A program made the position numbers and the translations under genes. The notes beneath the pieces are model-generated. The model ran no database searches, was not told the DNA's origin, and saw only the letters and a list, made by a program, of their open reading frames with translations. Shown here in pieces: positions 52,204-64,000 of a stretch of DNA of 64,000 nucleotides; position 1 is the first letter of the stretch, and each line of letters starts with the position of its first letter. This DNA is from Ornithodoros turicata (Eukaryota; Arthropoda; Arachnida; Ixodida; Argasidae), in assembly GCF_037126465.1 (NCBI RefSeq), contig NW_026999299.1, positions 186,001 through 250,000 of the forward strand. Reading direction: 5' to 3'.

Positions 52204-54600
52204 GAACTCAAACGCACAGGTATCACTTGGATCTTTAATGGGAAGTTAACACCCCTTGTCCCTGAAATAACCAAAAAGAGACAAGTGGGTGACCGAACAA
52301 AAAAATATATGCAGGGTGTTTCACCTAATACGAAAAAAAGGCGTACTGAAAAATTTACTTGTCCAAATATTATGAGCTGAATGCTTTCAGGGTGCATAGA
52401 AAAATTCGCCAAAGTTTTAAAAAATGGTTCATCGTGCACCAAAAAAAAAAAGACTGACTGTAGAGTGTTACCTGACCAGTGGTGACCTGACAGTGGTACC
52501 TGACAGATACTCAAACCATTTTTGTAATTACTTAATAAAGTGAAGATAATTAGTTTTTTTTAATTGTAAGAAACGGAGTCAAAATGTCAATGGGAAGTTT
52601 TAGTGGGCGATACAATGACATGAAACCTGCTGATTGCAACTTTGTACCTGTAAGGGATCCTTTTTGTGCCGACTACAAAGACTAACTTTAGGTGAGCAAA
52701 AAAACAATGTCGGACCCACGGGTGGAGAGTTTTCAATCTGCCGGAGGGAGCCGGGGCACAACATCCCCCTCCCCCTTTCATGCACAGAGGTCAGCCAGGC
52801 TGTCGTGATTCCTTGTTGCGACGTCACTAGGCAAATTTTTTCAGGATTAAAGGATTTTTACAGGATTTTTGTACAAGAAATTTTTACAGGATTACAGGAT
52901 TTTTACAGGAGGTCATGCAGGGTGTCCGGAATTCCTTGTTGCGACGTTGTGAGACAAATTTTTACAGGAAATTTTTACAGGATTACAGGATGCTTACACG
53001 ATTACAGGATTTTTACAGGAGGTCGGGCAGGGTGTCCGGAATTCCTTGTTGCGACGTTGTGAGACAAATTTTTACAGGATTATCATGATCACTGAAACAC
53101 GCATTTCTTAAGATATCCCTTGAAACTTTCATCTCAAGTGTCGGCTCGGTAGACTTCCGGGAGGGAGCCTGCACCCCCCCACCCCCCGGGAAAGTTCCGG
53201 GGAGGCTCAGGCCCCCAAGCCGCCGCCCATGATCACAGCGCTCTCAAGTGTCCCGTTATCGAACGAGGACTAATCATATAGTTTTCACTGACATTTTCGC
53301 TTGACCCCTGACGCTCTTGCTACAGGTCCCACATTGGTGGTTTGAAAACCCGAAAGTAGGTGTTTGAAGACAGGAAAAGTTCTACGAGGGTTATGTTGCC
53401 GATGCAAGACCACATTCCTTTGCTGCAGCCGGATTGTTCTTCAAAATTTTTTTCGGAGAATCTATGTTCTTCCAAAGTTCTAAAGGTTTCTTTTTTACAC
53501 CGAGCTCAAAAAAATAACTGCAAAAAAGTGGAGCCATTATGAAATGGGTGGCAATCATAAGGCCAAACTATAAGAAGGCCAAAGAGCCAGAAAACAGAAC
53601 TACCAAAAGTAAAAAAAAAAGCTCTAAGCTCAATTAATCACAGTAAAATAAAGTTGTTTGTGTTCGCCAAAATAAATCGTTTTAAAAAAATTGAACGTTG
53701 AAAACAATTCCTGCGGAAAGTCACTTTTCCAGATAACTTTTCGAAAATAAACTCTCTCTGTATCAACGGCGGCAAGATTAACGTTGAAATAAACTTCACT
53801 GACGACGCTGCAGGAAGGAAGTTGCCCACGGAAGGGATGTATTAGGGTTAGTTCGTTATGACATGCTGCCAACTGATACGGGCAGGTTTCTAATAATTTA
53901 CTTCATAATTTATTGAAGCGATGGGGTGCTGGCTATTCCTCCCTGCTAGTTCATTGAGGTGTCACCGTGTTCAATAAACGCATAACCCATAGCGCTTTAA
54001 AAAGAAACATTTCCTCTGCACATTATTTCCCAATGCCTCTCCCGAACTCAACTTTCTTGCTCTACTACTTTATGTAGCAGTTCTAACTCTTCAAAATACA
54101 CTTTCCATTTCTTGATGGCTCGCGACTGTTCATTGGCACTTTCGACTATTCCGCCTTCTGAGTGTTTGGTATGTCGATTTTTTGGCCTTTTTAATTGGCT
54201 TCTTTATGGAACACCAGAGTGGATAAGTGAAGAACGAATGAACATGTTTCAAGAGACACACCTTTTACACACGGTGTCGTGCACACGCCCTGATCTGAAT
54301 GCATGTTTTTATTTCTCAGTTGAAGAAAACCAGCCCTTGTAATTCGCTTTTCGGGGCCTCAGCGTGTTTTTGAAAAACAACGAAAAGTAGGAACCCACCT
54401 TGCTTTGTTGGCACACGTTACAACATTTAATTATACTCAGGGTGAATTCTGCAAGCCAATGTCACACACGAAACTAGATAGAACTTACTGTGTTCTGAAG
54501 AGGAATCTTGTTTTTCTCAACTGGTTCGAGCATGGGTTGTGTGTGTTTCCCGCTCTTTGGTGTTCTGTCCTGGTTGCCTCACCAATTGTTGTTCGTCCCC
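52204..54600. other. First intron region of the minus-strand zinc-finger gene; contains a minisatellite
   Basis: A 118 bp-scale repeat lies at 52800-53080. No other gene is seen. Confidence 0.4.
52800..53080. repeat. Nested tandem repeat with TTTTTACAGGATTACAGG sub-units
   Basis: ATTCCTTGTTGCGACGT is repeated three times (about 52809, 52931 and 53040) with a ~110-120 bp period. Between these, short TTTTTACAGGA units are themselves repeated. Confidence 0.8.
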
Positions 54601-54869
54601 GACAATCCTCGAGCACTAAGATAGCACGGAACAAAGGATGTTATGCGTAGTAATAAACACTGGGAAGTAGACCTCCACGTAATGTCAGACAGCCTCTGTG
54701 TAGCGACGATCCCAATGCCGTCTCCATTAACAGAGCACCACATTTACTTCGCCTCGAAGTGCAAAGTAAAGGCTCGTTCTAAGCAACACTCGAAGCTACT
54801 TTGCCGTTACTAGAAGCGTGCTAGGAGTTTTTAAGTTTCAAAGTTTCTGCCGCGAACATGTTTACTTAC

Positions 54870-54875
54870 CGCCAT
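54870..54875 (-). CDS. Putative start codon and end of exon 1, minus-strand zinc-finger gene
   Basis: ATGGCG directly followed by the consensus donor GTAAGT, after a purine-poor leader (CCTTTCTTCC). It would contribute Met-Ala in phase 0. Its counterpart on the other side has the same layout. Confidence 0.4.
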
Positions 54876-55470
54876 GGAAGAAAGGAGGAAAGAATGGTGT
54901 CGATGTCTTGCATGGCGCTAAGTGTAAAGAGAGATAAAATGTGATGATACGTCTAACAACTATACAATCGCGTTTTCTGGCACGTATCTTGAAGAATTTA
55001 ATTCCCGATATCACGAAACTCGTGTTAATTTTGCCTTTAATTTACTTCGAATGCGCGTGTCCCGCGTCAAAATTCAACAGATATATCGCCGACCAGAAGA
55101 GACCTGCGCTAACTAATTGTACCTAAACAGTACACACAACGTGAAAAGACAACCCAAACGACCTCTAATTTGTTCTGGTGTGCACCACTCATATGTAATT
55201 CGTTGCGGCTGTGTCTTTGACGTATACAGTTTGACGTAATATAACCGTAGCAGACGACGTCAACCATAGTCATATATCACGCTTTTTCTGTTGTGCATAC
55301 GAAAATTCGCACGATTTCACTTATTCGGGGAACTAAATTTTTCAGAAATACCTGCCATACGGAGCAATTTTATTATTTGACATATTAATTTGACATATCG
55401 TTATTCTTTCTTACAGTTAGCGCCACGCAAAGCTATCGGCCACCATTCTTTACTCCTCCTCCTTTCCTTC

Positions 55471-55488
55471 ATGGCGGCAATCAAACTC
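55471..55488 (+). CDS. Putative start codon and end of exon 1, plus-strand zinc-finger gene
   Basis: ATG GCG GCA ATC AAA CTC followed by GTAAAC. It is homologous by inversion to 54870-54875 and its flank. The donor is weaker than on the minus side. Confidence 0.35.
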
Positions 55489-56106
55489 GTAAACAAACAT
55501 GATCGGCACAAAGTTTAAAGCTTCAGCGTGGTTCTAGTAGTGGCAAAATAGCTTCGAGTGTTTACTTTTCACTTCGAGGTATTTGAAATGAGGTACTCCG
55601 TCAATTAAGGTGCTATTTGGGATCTTCATTATTTTGAAAACACCCTTTGTTCCGTGCTCGCTTAGTGCACCAGCATTGTACAGGACAACAAAACAATTTT
55701 GAGAAGAAACCAGTACAGGACCTGGAGGACCAAGACACAGGCCGCATGCTCAAGTGAGAACAACAGGGCTTCATCTACGGAAAATAGTAAGTTCTATCTC
55801 GACGTAGAACCACATTAGCCAGCATAATTCAACTTGGATGAGTAATGAAATGTTGTAGGAAGTGTCTAGAGGTAGGATCTTTCAACATCACGGTATCCGC
55901 CGTGCGTGTCCTGACAACTATATGCTCGCTTTTGCCAAATGGGCGCCTAACTTAATGCATAATGATGAAGCATAATGCATCGTCTGAGCTTATTCTAGTC
56001 AGGGTAGTGTAAGTTAGCTTTGTTTGCAACGTGAGACAATTGATGTCCTGAGGCTGGAACAACACAGAAAGGACAAATACATACGAAACCTCGAGCGCTT
56101 AAGAAA

Positions 56107-56231
56107 TTAATGATGAAAGATGGATAAGTCACTGGAAAGGTTAGTCAGCTGTAGGACTCGAACCCGCGGTAATCCTGAAGATGCGGGTTCGAGCCCTACA
56201 ACTGGCTAACCTTTTCAGTGACTTCCATCTT
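56107..56231. repeat. tRNA-derived foldback, second copy
   Basis: GGTTAGTCAGCTGTAGGACTC and its reverse complement GAGCCCTACAACTGGCTAACC surround GATGCGGGTTCGAGCCC. The family is the same as 7382-7640, with the loop deleted. Confidence 0.75.
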
Positions 56232-57228
56232 TGGTAAATTGGTACAGCTCTAGGTTAGGTCCAGTTAGTTTAGGTAACTGGGTCTGTAGTTGGATAAGTC
56301 CAAGTTACCTTCTGGACGGTGCCGGCTTGAGGTGCCCTACTGCGTTCCTCATATCATGGACAGTCGGACGGACTTCACCGCATAAACAATTGGGTCCACT
56401 CGGCAGATGCTATATGTCCCCGTCATTTATCAGGAGCTTGAGTAAATTTTTCAAGTGTTGCACATTGGTGGGGTAAAAGACAGACCTTTATGTGACAAAT
56501 TTTTTATTTCCGTTCGTAATAATTTGCATAATAAAAACTGATTTAGGTGACAATCACATCAGCAGGCGGCAAAACGCTAGTAAGAACAAATTCCGTTGAC
56601 CGTGTGATTTCTAGGTGGCGTAGTTTTTAAAAATTGTAATTCAGTGAGACATTTTCTGGTACACCCGTATGTGGTCTTCCTACTTAGATGTACTTTGTCA
56701 TATACTGTAAATATATAAATTAATTAAGCGAGTCTTCATGCACACACATTGAGAATTTTATTTAGATAATCATTGTTATAAAATTGCCTGCCAGCTAAGC
56801 AGACGTTGTATACTGCACAAAACTGCCCGTGGTTTCCTGGTGCATAAGTGTTGGAAAGGGGAAAACTATTAACCTCGTTCATCATACTTTCCGCCTTCCA
56901 AATGTTACATATCGAATCTGGAAAGTAGTTAAATACATGTATCGTGTTTCTTCAGAAAGAAAAAGAAGTCTACGCAAGATTTCGTCAGGAACTTCTCTCC
57001 GGCACCTCTTCTGTCTGAATGTAGCTGACCCTCTGACAAACGGTGAGTCGGCGTTTTCACGAATACACTGTTCAGGGATTTCATGTTCTGTGAGCGTACG
57101 AAAACCGTCGCTGTATTTGTTTGAGATCAGGACCCAATTTTCACTTTTTAATTTACATGGGACGAGGACAGCACCTGCATTAAAGAAGAGGCAAGAGATT
57201 CTTGTGACTTCGAGTCATCACGTGCGAG

Positions 57229-57390
57229 GCCCTTTGGAATCACAACTCCAAGACATGCAGTTCTCTCTGGAGTTCCGTGATCAGCCTGTGAGAGTTAAAT
57301 CGGAACCACCTGATGTTGCATGCCTGCCACAACAGGACCAGGTACATCAACAGCGCTCCGGTGAGTATCCATCAAGAGGTGATGCTTATG
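57229..57390 (+). CDS. Exon B' of the plus-strand zinc-finger gene (VKSEP motif); 5' limit uncertain
   Basis: It encodes PLESQLQDMQFSLEFRDQPV and RVKSEPPDVACLPQQDQVHQ, ending ...GDAYG across donor GTAAAG in phase 1. It aligns with 52032-52203 (RVK.EPPD.ACL...Q). The acceptor after GTGCGAG is my preference but is not certain. Confidence 0.75.
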
Positions 57391-57689
57391 GTAAAGTCTA
57401 CGTAAAATTTACACTCAGGTGGTGAGTGTTTTATAGATAGGGTGTGACTTTTTCTAGTTAAATACTTGAAGCGAATTTGGGAGGGGAAAAAATCGTCCGC
57501 TATCATGGTTCCCACTAGTCCTTGAAACACTCGAATACCCTAGATTTTGAAAATGTAATTTTAGAGGTTTGGAGATCCCTGGAATTTTCCACACTCCTTG
57601 AGAGCCCTCCATTTTGCATCTTTTTCTTATTCTCACGGGGCTGGTAGTGCAAGTTCCACTTATCCTGAGCTATCCGTGGTTTTGAACTA

Positions 57690-58245
57690 TCCCATAATTT
57701 CACAATTTTTTTCCCACGAGCCCTCTGTGGCTTATCCACCAGTGCGGCTTATCTGATGACTTTTTTTTTTCTGGTACCTTCCCCATACGCAGGTTTTAAC
57801 GAAAGGGCCAACAGTGTCTCTGGAACAGCACTGCCCTGCCGATGCACAAACAGTGCGTAACAGGGACGGGCCCACATTCGAATAGATTGATCTTCTTAGT
57901 GCATTCACCAAAGCAGCTTTAACGAAAGTGGTGACAGTGATTCACGTCTCCTGGAAGACCACTGACCCATCAAGCCATGAAAAACGCCAAACAATTGCAT
58001 AATCCGATCTTGGTAGAACTCTAGAGCTGACCTCCTTTGTTGTACACTATGCTGACCCCAGAGTATGGACCACAGAGTTTATGGCCTTCTCTCTGGTCTC
58101 CCTCATCGCACAATTCAGTCGTCTCTTAACGCCCGTGGCTTATCTGCGAGTGCGGCTTATCTGCTAGTAAAATTTTCAAAATTTTCCTAAAAATGGGCCC
58201 TGTGGCTTATCTGAAGCGTGGCTTATACGCGTGAAATTACGGTAC
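57690..58245 (+). mobile_element. CCGTAATTT TA-element, long copy
   Basis: Matches 37327-37859 (CCCCATACGC.GGTTTTAACGAAAGGG, CATCAAGCCATGAAAAACGCC) and ends GTGGCTTATACGCGTGAAAT TACGGTA. The left terminus is degraded. Confidence 0.75.
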
Positions 58246-58372
58246 ATCTATAGAGCATTACCATGTCGTAACACCCGTGGCTTATCTGCCAGAAAGTTTT
58301 CAAAACGTTCCTAAAGACGCGTCCTGCGGCTTATCTCTGGTGCGGCTTATACGCGTGAAATTACGGTAGTTA
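58246..58372 (+). mobile_element. Partial tail of the CCGTAATTT TA-element
   Basis: Repeats the 3' terminal part (CGTGGCTTATCTGCC ... GCGTGAAATTACGGTA) directly after the full copy. It is a tandem tail or a second truncated insertion. Confidence 0.7.
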
Positions 58373-58911
58373 CAAAACCACGGGGATTAGCAGTCTTTGC
58401 AGTAGGAACCTAGCCTAACAATTCAAACCAAATTAATTTGCACAATGCTACCACTTAGAAGAAAACCACACTGAAAACAGAGCCCTCTGTCAGCAACGAG
58501 TGGGATCCCCAGAAGGCACAGATTGGCGACATCCAATGAGACAGCAGGAGACGAGCACTCATCCCTATCGTGACTGTGCGCATTTGGAAAGGGTCTGATC
58601 ATAGTGTTCTGTATGCGCACGACATGGCACTGCATTTTTCAATAGCGATTCACTCAACTGTAGCCCACTACAGTTCTCAAATTTTCTTCTGACAACAATT
58701 ATCGTCCTGTCCTTCGGACAACGCTGCCAGGCCACTTCACAACGCGCATTGTTTTTCACCAATCTGACACGTGATTGGAATTCGGGTCAGGGAGAAATCT
58801 GGTTCAACAGGGCATAATTGGTGCTAATCGGGTTTAACTTGAAAAAGTGAGACCCTGTTTACAGAACGCTGTTGGGGAACATGACACAGTAATATTCTAT
58901 AGATGTACCGT
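58373..58911. other. Spacer; no gene seen
   Basis: No recognised coding sequence or repeat. Confidence 0.3.
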
Positions 58912-59500
58912 AATTTTACGCGTGTAAGCTGCACTTCAGAAAAGCTGCAGGGCCCATTTTTAGGAACATTTTGAAAATTTTACAGATAAGCCGCACTCGC
59001 AGATAAGCCACGGGAAATATGACGCAACTGATTTGTGCGACCGTAGGGAAGGCCACAAACCCTGTGGTTCATACTCCAGGATCGGCATGGCGTACAACAA
59101 GGGTGTTCTAGTCTTCTAGCCAGGCGTGGATCTAGGAGGGGGGGTACAGGGGTTCAGACCCCCTCAATTCCAGACTTAAACATAGGGTTCAATGACCTGG
59201 CACTTGTCCATAGCGGACCCCCCCCCCTCGGAAAAATCCTAGATCCACCCATGGTTCTAGCAAGATCGGATTGTGCCCTTGTTGCGTGTTTTCCATGGAT
59301 CGACGGGTCAGCGGCCTTGCAGAAGACACGAATCGGTGTTACCAATTTCGTTAAAACTGCTTGGGGGAATGCACCAGGAAGGTCAGTCGACTCAAATGTG
59401 GACTCGCCCCTGTTTCACATTGTTCCTGCCCTGGCAGGGTGTAGCTGTTCCGGAGACATTGTTGGCCCTTTCGTTAAAACCGGCTCGGCCACCAACACGT
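58912..59500 (-). mobile_element. CCGTAATTT TA-element, reverse copy with a nested MITE
   Basis: The reverse complement of 57690-58245 over most of its length. It is interrupted at 59120-59254. Confidence 0.75.
59120..59254. mobile_element. 135 bp nested MITE with TTCTAG duplication
   Basis: Inverted termini CCAGGCGTGGATCTAGGA and TCCTAGATCCACCCATGG, each next to a G- or C-run. TTCTAG flanks it at 59114-59119 and 59255-59260. The host element is continuous across the site. Confidence 0.85.
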
Positions 59501-61037
59501 TATGGTAGTGAGTACGGCACAGGGAATTATATCCCGTACTGTCAAACTTGGGCTGCGGGACCACAGTCGTGCAGATCATCGTACCATGCATTTGCTCAAA
59601 ATCATTTGAAAGTGACTGCTCAATGCATATATTGCGCGCATATATGAGCAAAAATGCGTGCGGGCACGCAAACTCAATGTGGATCATCGAGAACCATTTG
59701 CATCCACCTGAATCGAGCGAGGTATTCTGCTTTTCTCGTCTAAGGTTTACACCCTTGGTTGCTAGGTATTCATTGAGCTTCATCAGACAAGGGGCTAGTC
59801 TTTTTTCTTTGTCGGTCGTGCGATGATGCATCTTAATGTTGCAATGCCATTCATAATGAATCTGTATTCTAATGTACTGTGTTTGAACGTAATAACATTA
59901 CAAATAAAACGGGAAAGCTGTGCAGATATGTCACCATTGTGCAACAAGTCTTTCCGTATCTAAGAAAAATTCCTTAAGTAGAACCTTCACCAAGCATACC
60001 CCCCCCCCCCCACACACACACTGAAAGCTCGGCACCCCCTCAGCAGCGGATTTCTGGAGCAATCACCGGTTTGCTGCACATTGTATGGTGCACAACAAGA
60101 TGAGGAACAATTGTTGCGTGGTGAAATGTGCGTTCACCTATGAAGTGCTCCGCCTGGAATGAAATTTTCTTTGTTTCCTTGGCAGCCTCGTGAAAAGGAG
60201 AGAAGACTGAAGCGCAGTTAAACGTACAGTAAAACATTGCAGTGAAACGTTTTCGCTTGCAGTGACGTTAACCACTGTCAGGAAGCTATGCGAACTTCAT
60301 TCATCGTTTCTTTTAGTAAAGATAGATCGCCGTGAATGTCCAACAATTGGCACTGTTATAAATGTAATCACTATTTTGCTGATGGCGCTAAGTCAAATGG
60401 TCCAAGAAGTACTTTGTATGTTCCGTCTATAAAAGGTCGTTCTATTGCGCTCCACTATGTCCATTTTTGCACGGGAACATGGACCCTCCAGCTGTACATG
60501 CAGACGTCATACATCATTGTCTTTCACGACAACACCATCGGACGTGTAAAACAGCCACGACTGGTGCTCTAATATTACACACGTGCTACCTCTCTGCGCT
60601 CTACAGTCGTAGCCGTTTTCAAACTGGAAGATGGCACACTGCTTCATGTACCGCCCATAGCTTACTGCTTTTGTGTTCTGAAGATTGATGTGCTTACGGT
60701 AGACGTGATGCAGCAGGCTGCATATAGGCAACACCGCAGAGTGTGCTACGAGCCCCGGGAAAAGTACCCACTCCTCCCACTAGGGGATTCGCTTGCGGCG
60801 CCCCCTATAGGCGCTGTACGGGGCGTATGCCCCTTCACCCTTCGGAAACCCTTCCCCACGCTTCCATTCGTGCACCATTGGCTGCGGTGTAGCCCCGACT
60901 TTTCATTACTGGCAACAGCGCACACCTCTAGGTGCAATATATAGTTAAACTAGGTTCAGAAAAAGTACGGAAGTGGTCGTCATGTGGCCCGAAGCTTTAC
61001 ACTGTGGCTTGCTTCTCTCCTTTTTGTTTTACTTAAG
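59501..61037. other. Intron/spacer; no gene seen
   Basis: Contains a C-run with CACACACA at 60000-60020. Open frames at 60336-60688 overlap in different frames without motifs. Confidence 0.35.
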
Positions 61038-61190
61038 GAGTGACAGCTGGGACGTGTGAGATTAAAGATGAACCTCGAGAGGAATCTTTGAAGGAACCTG
61101 CAATCATGGAAGTCAAAACGGAGCCTTATGACGCTGCAATCTTGACTGGACAGGACCAAATGGGACGCCAGTGTGATTCAACATCAGAAG
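61038..61190 (+). CDS. Exon A' of the plus-strand zinc-finger gene
   Basis: A 153-base exon after TTTTACTTAAG and before GTAAAT, phase 1 at both ends. It encodes VTAGTCEIKDEPREESLKEP and IMEVKTEPYDAAILTGQDQ. The motifs are IKDE and VKTE. It is a tandem duplicate of 61861-62013 and is homologous to 49080-49232. Confidence 0.83.
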
Positions 61191-61860
61191 GTAAATACAA
61201 AATGGTCAGGGACATTTGGTGAACACCAAACTCGATAGTGTGACAAAAAGAGGGATACAACAGAAATGCACTTTAGTTTTCTGACATGATTCTCACATTT
61301 CTGACTGATGCACATGTTCTGTTCAATGGAAGGTTCTGAAAGTTATGGAAAATAGACGTGGAGACTCTTTATCAAACTTCACGTCACCGTTGCATCTCAA
61401 TATAGGGAAATAGATAATGACCAAGTTGCATTTTTTCTGCGAATGCGGCTCCACTGTAATACATTTCCTCCGTGTGTTTCGCCTCTGTTTCCCAGTTATG
61501 CAATTGGTAGGAATTCCTGTTAGTAATTAAGTATTGTGTGTAAAAATCCGAGCTTCGAAAACTACGGTTGATTCTGAAGCCATTCCAGAGGTATTCAGCT
61601 GCGTTAGTTCCTCTTCCGAATTTTGTGATGTCTTTGAAAAATCCCGCATTTAAAAAGGGATTTCGCTTGGCGCGCTGAAAATAAATTTGGATTTAAAGTG
61701 ATTTGATTTACCCAAATAAATTTAAATCCGGACCTGATTCGGATTGGATTTAAATTCGTTTTGTCTCCTCAAATCCCTCACACTGTACGGAGGTGGTTGT
61801 CACGTGACTCGAAGCCTCTCAAATATGGCTCACTTCTCCCCCTTTTTGTTTTACATTCAG

Positions 61861-62013
61861 GAGTGACAGCTGGGACGTGTCACGTTAAAGAGGAACCTCG
61901 AGAGGAATCTTCAAATGGACATCCTATCGTAGAAGTCAAGACAGAGCCTTACAATGTTCCACTCTTGACAGAACAGGACCAGATGGGAGACAGCTGTGAC
62001 TCAACATCAGAAG
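61861..62013 (+). CDS. Exon A'' of the plus-strand zinc-finger gene (tandem duplicate)
   Basis: A 153-base exon after TTTTACATTCAG and before GTAAAT, phase 1 at both ends. It encodes VTAGTCHVKEEPREESSNGH and PIVEVKTEPYNVPLLTEQDQ. Flanking intron sequence is also duplicated with a period of about 823 bp (60966-61410 and 61787-62225). The symmetric phase lets both exons be spliced in series or as alternatives. The expected zinc-finger exon would lie beyond the right end. Confidence 0.85.
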
Positions 62014-62225
62014 GTAAATACAAAATGGTCGACAACATTTAGTGAACACCAAACTCAATAGCATGATACGGACAAAAAGTGGGATGCAACAGCAATGCAC
62101 TTTAGTTTTCTGACAGACAGACACGCATCAGCTCTCCAGAGCATGCCCTGTTCTATGGAAGTGGGCAAAATAGATGTGGAGATTCTTGGATACATTTCAC
62201 ATCATGCTCACTCTCGAATGTCGGG

Positions 62226-64000
62226 AAATCTTCATCGAGTACAAACGTCATTGCCGTACTTGCCATTGAGGAGCACGGAAAAAGAAAAAAAAGTTTAGTT
62301 TTGTGTGAACTGTACATTCCGATGTGGCGAGCACTGGATGTTCGTAAGTTACGGATGGAAATCTCGTTTTTCTTTTCGGACGCGGCAGCGATTATCGCAT
62401 ATTCCTCACCGGCTCAAAAAAGCTAGATTTTTTTGGACTACAGTAATCACAAAACGCCACAGGAAAACAAAATCGAGAACGAATGTAATTAAGGAGCAAC
62501 TGCATAGTAGCTCTCACAGCAGTGGTTATGCATGCCCATTCCAGCCAATTACATGATTTCATGTGGCAACACCAATAACCGATAACAACGTTAATGTTAC
62601 GGCAAACTGACTTCTCCCTCCGTCCCCTGGGAAGCGGGATTGCTCCCTCTTACTCGCACATGGGAACGGCACACGGGATGCTGTAAAGAGGTGTCAGCTG
62701 CCTACGAAATAGAACGTGTCAAACGAAAGGAGTTCGTTAAACTGAGTGCAGGTATACATTGTCCTTTATGTGGAATTATACGTGCAGCGGAAATAATACG
62801 TTAAAATAGAGGATTTCGTTAAGTCTACTTTTGTATAAACAGCCACACATACGTAGAATATACAAAGATTTCTTAGGGGAGTATGCAATGTCGCGAGTGC
62901 ATCAGAATCCTTCCAGGTGTCTGAAAAAGGTCATGTATATGCAGGATTCAGCAGGATATGTCGGCTCCTTGGATGATGGGAGAAAAATTGTGCTTGAAAC
63001 ATGTCTCTCGTGAAGTTTAGGTATGGACAGTTCTCATTGACCGTCAAGACCAGGTTGCTATCCCCAACGGCTGCCATATTTATACGTTTGAAATGGCTCA
63101 GGAGTACCGTAGTTTCACGCGTATAAGCCGCAGCGCAGTCGCGATCAAGTTGTTGATTCCGTCTCGTATGAGAAAAAAAAATAAAATGGGGGTTGTGGCG
63201 CTCATAACGAGAGGCTGACAAATGCCATTCATTTCATTAATCGCTACTGCACTGGATCTCGCACACTCCCGGTGAAATTGAGGGATCCAGAACCGGAGAT
63301 GTTCAACACCTTTTACCCGTATTGAACGACATTAAAATCTGGACAGGTTAGATATTTATTTAAAAGCGACAAAACCCCGTTGCTAGGTAGTGCAGCCATC
63401 ATACTTGTTTGTCCTTTGTTCTTTTTTACTCAGCACTAAGGTTTTATTGGTTCTAAATTTATTCACCCAGCCTTCTGTCAGGGTTCGCTCATAGGCTAGA
63501 GCCTGAAGTGTTAGGGTTTTACCCGATTCTTCCCTGAATTGAAAGTTGCCTCTTTAGGGTGAAACCTCATTTTTACCAGGCGAATTGCCCTCTCTGGGAT
63601 GTCTATAGGAATGCACCAACTTACTTGTTTGGCAGAAAAATGCAGTTACATCACCGTTTGTACCAAACAGCTACAGTTAGCCAATTTCGTGAACAAAATT
63701 AGGTATTTTTCAAAACGTTCGAGGGGTTAAATTTTAATAGGGACTTTGGGCACAAGCGGCAGGGCAGGTTGAGAGGACTATCTTAGTTGCAAGCTGTACT
63801 TCACGTCTAACAGATCCTGAAACACGCACGTGCATGAAAATATCCAAAACCCAAACTTTGATATGTGTATGAGCCGAAGCTACGGCGAGGGTGGAAAAAA
63901 CGAGAGCGTATGTTCCGCATGCACGCCAGTAAAGAAATATGAACGATTTTTTGTCCAGACTCGAAAGGGCAGAGCTAGTACATCGTTGGCTAGTTTTGGC
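62226..64000. other. Intron/spacer to window end; transposon fragment at 63108-63185
   Basis: ACCGTAGTTTCACGCGTATAAGCCGC at 63108 is a terminus of the CCGTAATTT element. No exon is recognised in the rest. Confidence 0.4.

Larger units (their letters stand above)
54600..55710. promoter_or_regulatory. Inverted duplicate promoter/first-exon segments of a divergent zinc-finger gene pair
   Basis: The left segment (54600-54895) and right segment (55425-55710) are diverged reverse complements of each other, sharing GCACGGAACAAAG, TTCGAG.GTTTACTTT and CACCATTCTTT.CTCCTCC. Each contains ATGGCGG followed by a donor-like site, facing outward: minus 54870-54875 and plus 55471-55488. This fits two divergent genes whose 5' ends arose by an inverted duplication. 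No TATA box is evident. Confidence 0.5.

Noticed and set aside
52800..53080. CRISPR-like spaced repeat array
   Set aside because: The genome is eukaryotic, spacers are themselves repetitive and repeat sizes are irregular; it is a minisatellite.

Overview
The window is nuclear DNA of an animal, most likely an arthropod and probably a tick or other arachnid. The supporting signs are spliced genes with GT-AG introns, large C2H2 zinc-finger exons joined to small exons carrying VKxEP motifs, NACHT-type NTPase genes, Penelope-like elements with GIY-YIG ends, tRNA-derived SINEs, and many nested small transposons. The species assignment is inference. No prokaryotic gene organisation is present.

Region 1 (1-12.4 kb, minus strand) holds one long gene that runs off the left edge. 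A 5' non-coding exon (12322-12412) is followed by six small exons and then a 3.56 kb exon. The six small exons form three tandem 102+138 bp pairs. Each pair encodes an 80-residue domain that I recognise as the N-terminal domain (NCD1) of NAB-type transcriptional co-repressors. All internal introns are phase 1. The large exon encodes a linker with an HExxH zinc-protease-like motif, a NACHT NTPase (Walker A GAPGMGKS, Walker B VVVMLDGFDE) and an ankyrin-like tail. The combination 3x NCD1 - HExxH - NACHT - ankyrin-like is the most striking thing in the window. It looks like an NLR-style receptor in which the usual death-fold adaptor is replaced by a different oligomerising helical domain.

Region 2 (12.8-24 kb) is repeat-rich. 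A ~2 kb unit is present in tandem (12.85-15.29 and 15.66-17.42 kb), and only the first copy contains a 440 bp copia reverse-transcriptase fragment flanked by 10 bp direct repeats. The region also holds decayed copies of a short signal-peptide-coding exon, SINEs, and a solo LTR with a MITE inside it. Region 3 (24-31 kb) has a foldback element with a hammerhead-ribozyme-like core, a THAP/DDE transposase relic, and one possible exon of unknown function.

Region 4 (31.4-57.4 kb) is a zinc-finger locus. Two minus-strand zinc-finger exons (15 and 16 canonical fingers) lie in segmentally duplicated DNA. Both have lost C-terminal fingers, one by a frameshift at a GT repeat and one by a stop codon. Minus-strand 5' exons (exon A 49080-49232, exon B ending at 52032) join in phase to the 16-finger exon, and the 15-finger exon could accept the same splice. 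A pair of inverted, ATG-containing promoter-like segments (54.6-55.7 kb) appears to drive this gene leftward and a paralogue rightward. The paralogue is represented by exon B' (~57.2-57.39 kb) and tandem exons A' and A'' (61.04-62.01 kb), and its zinc-finger exon should lie beyond the right edge. The rest of the window is introns and transposon relics.
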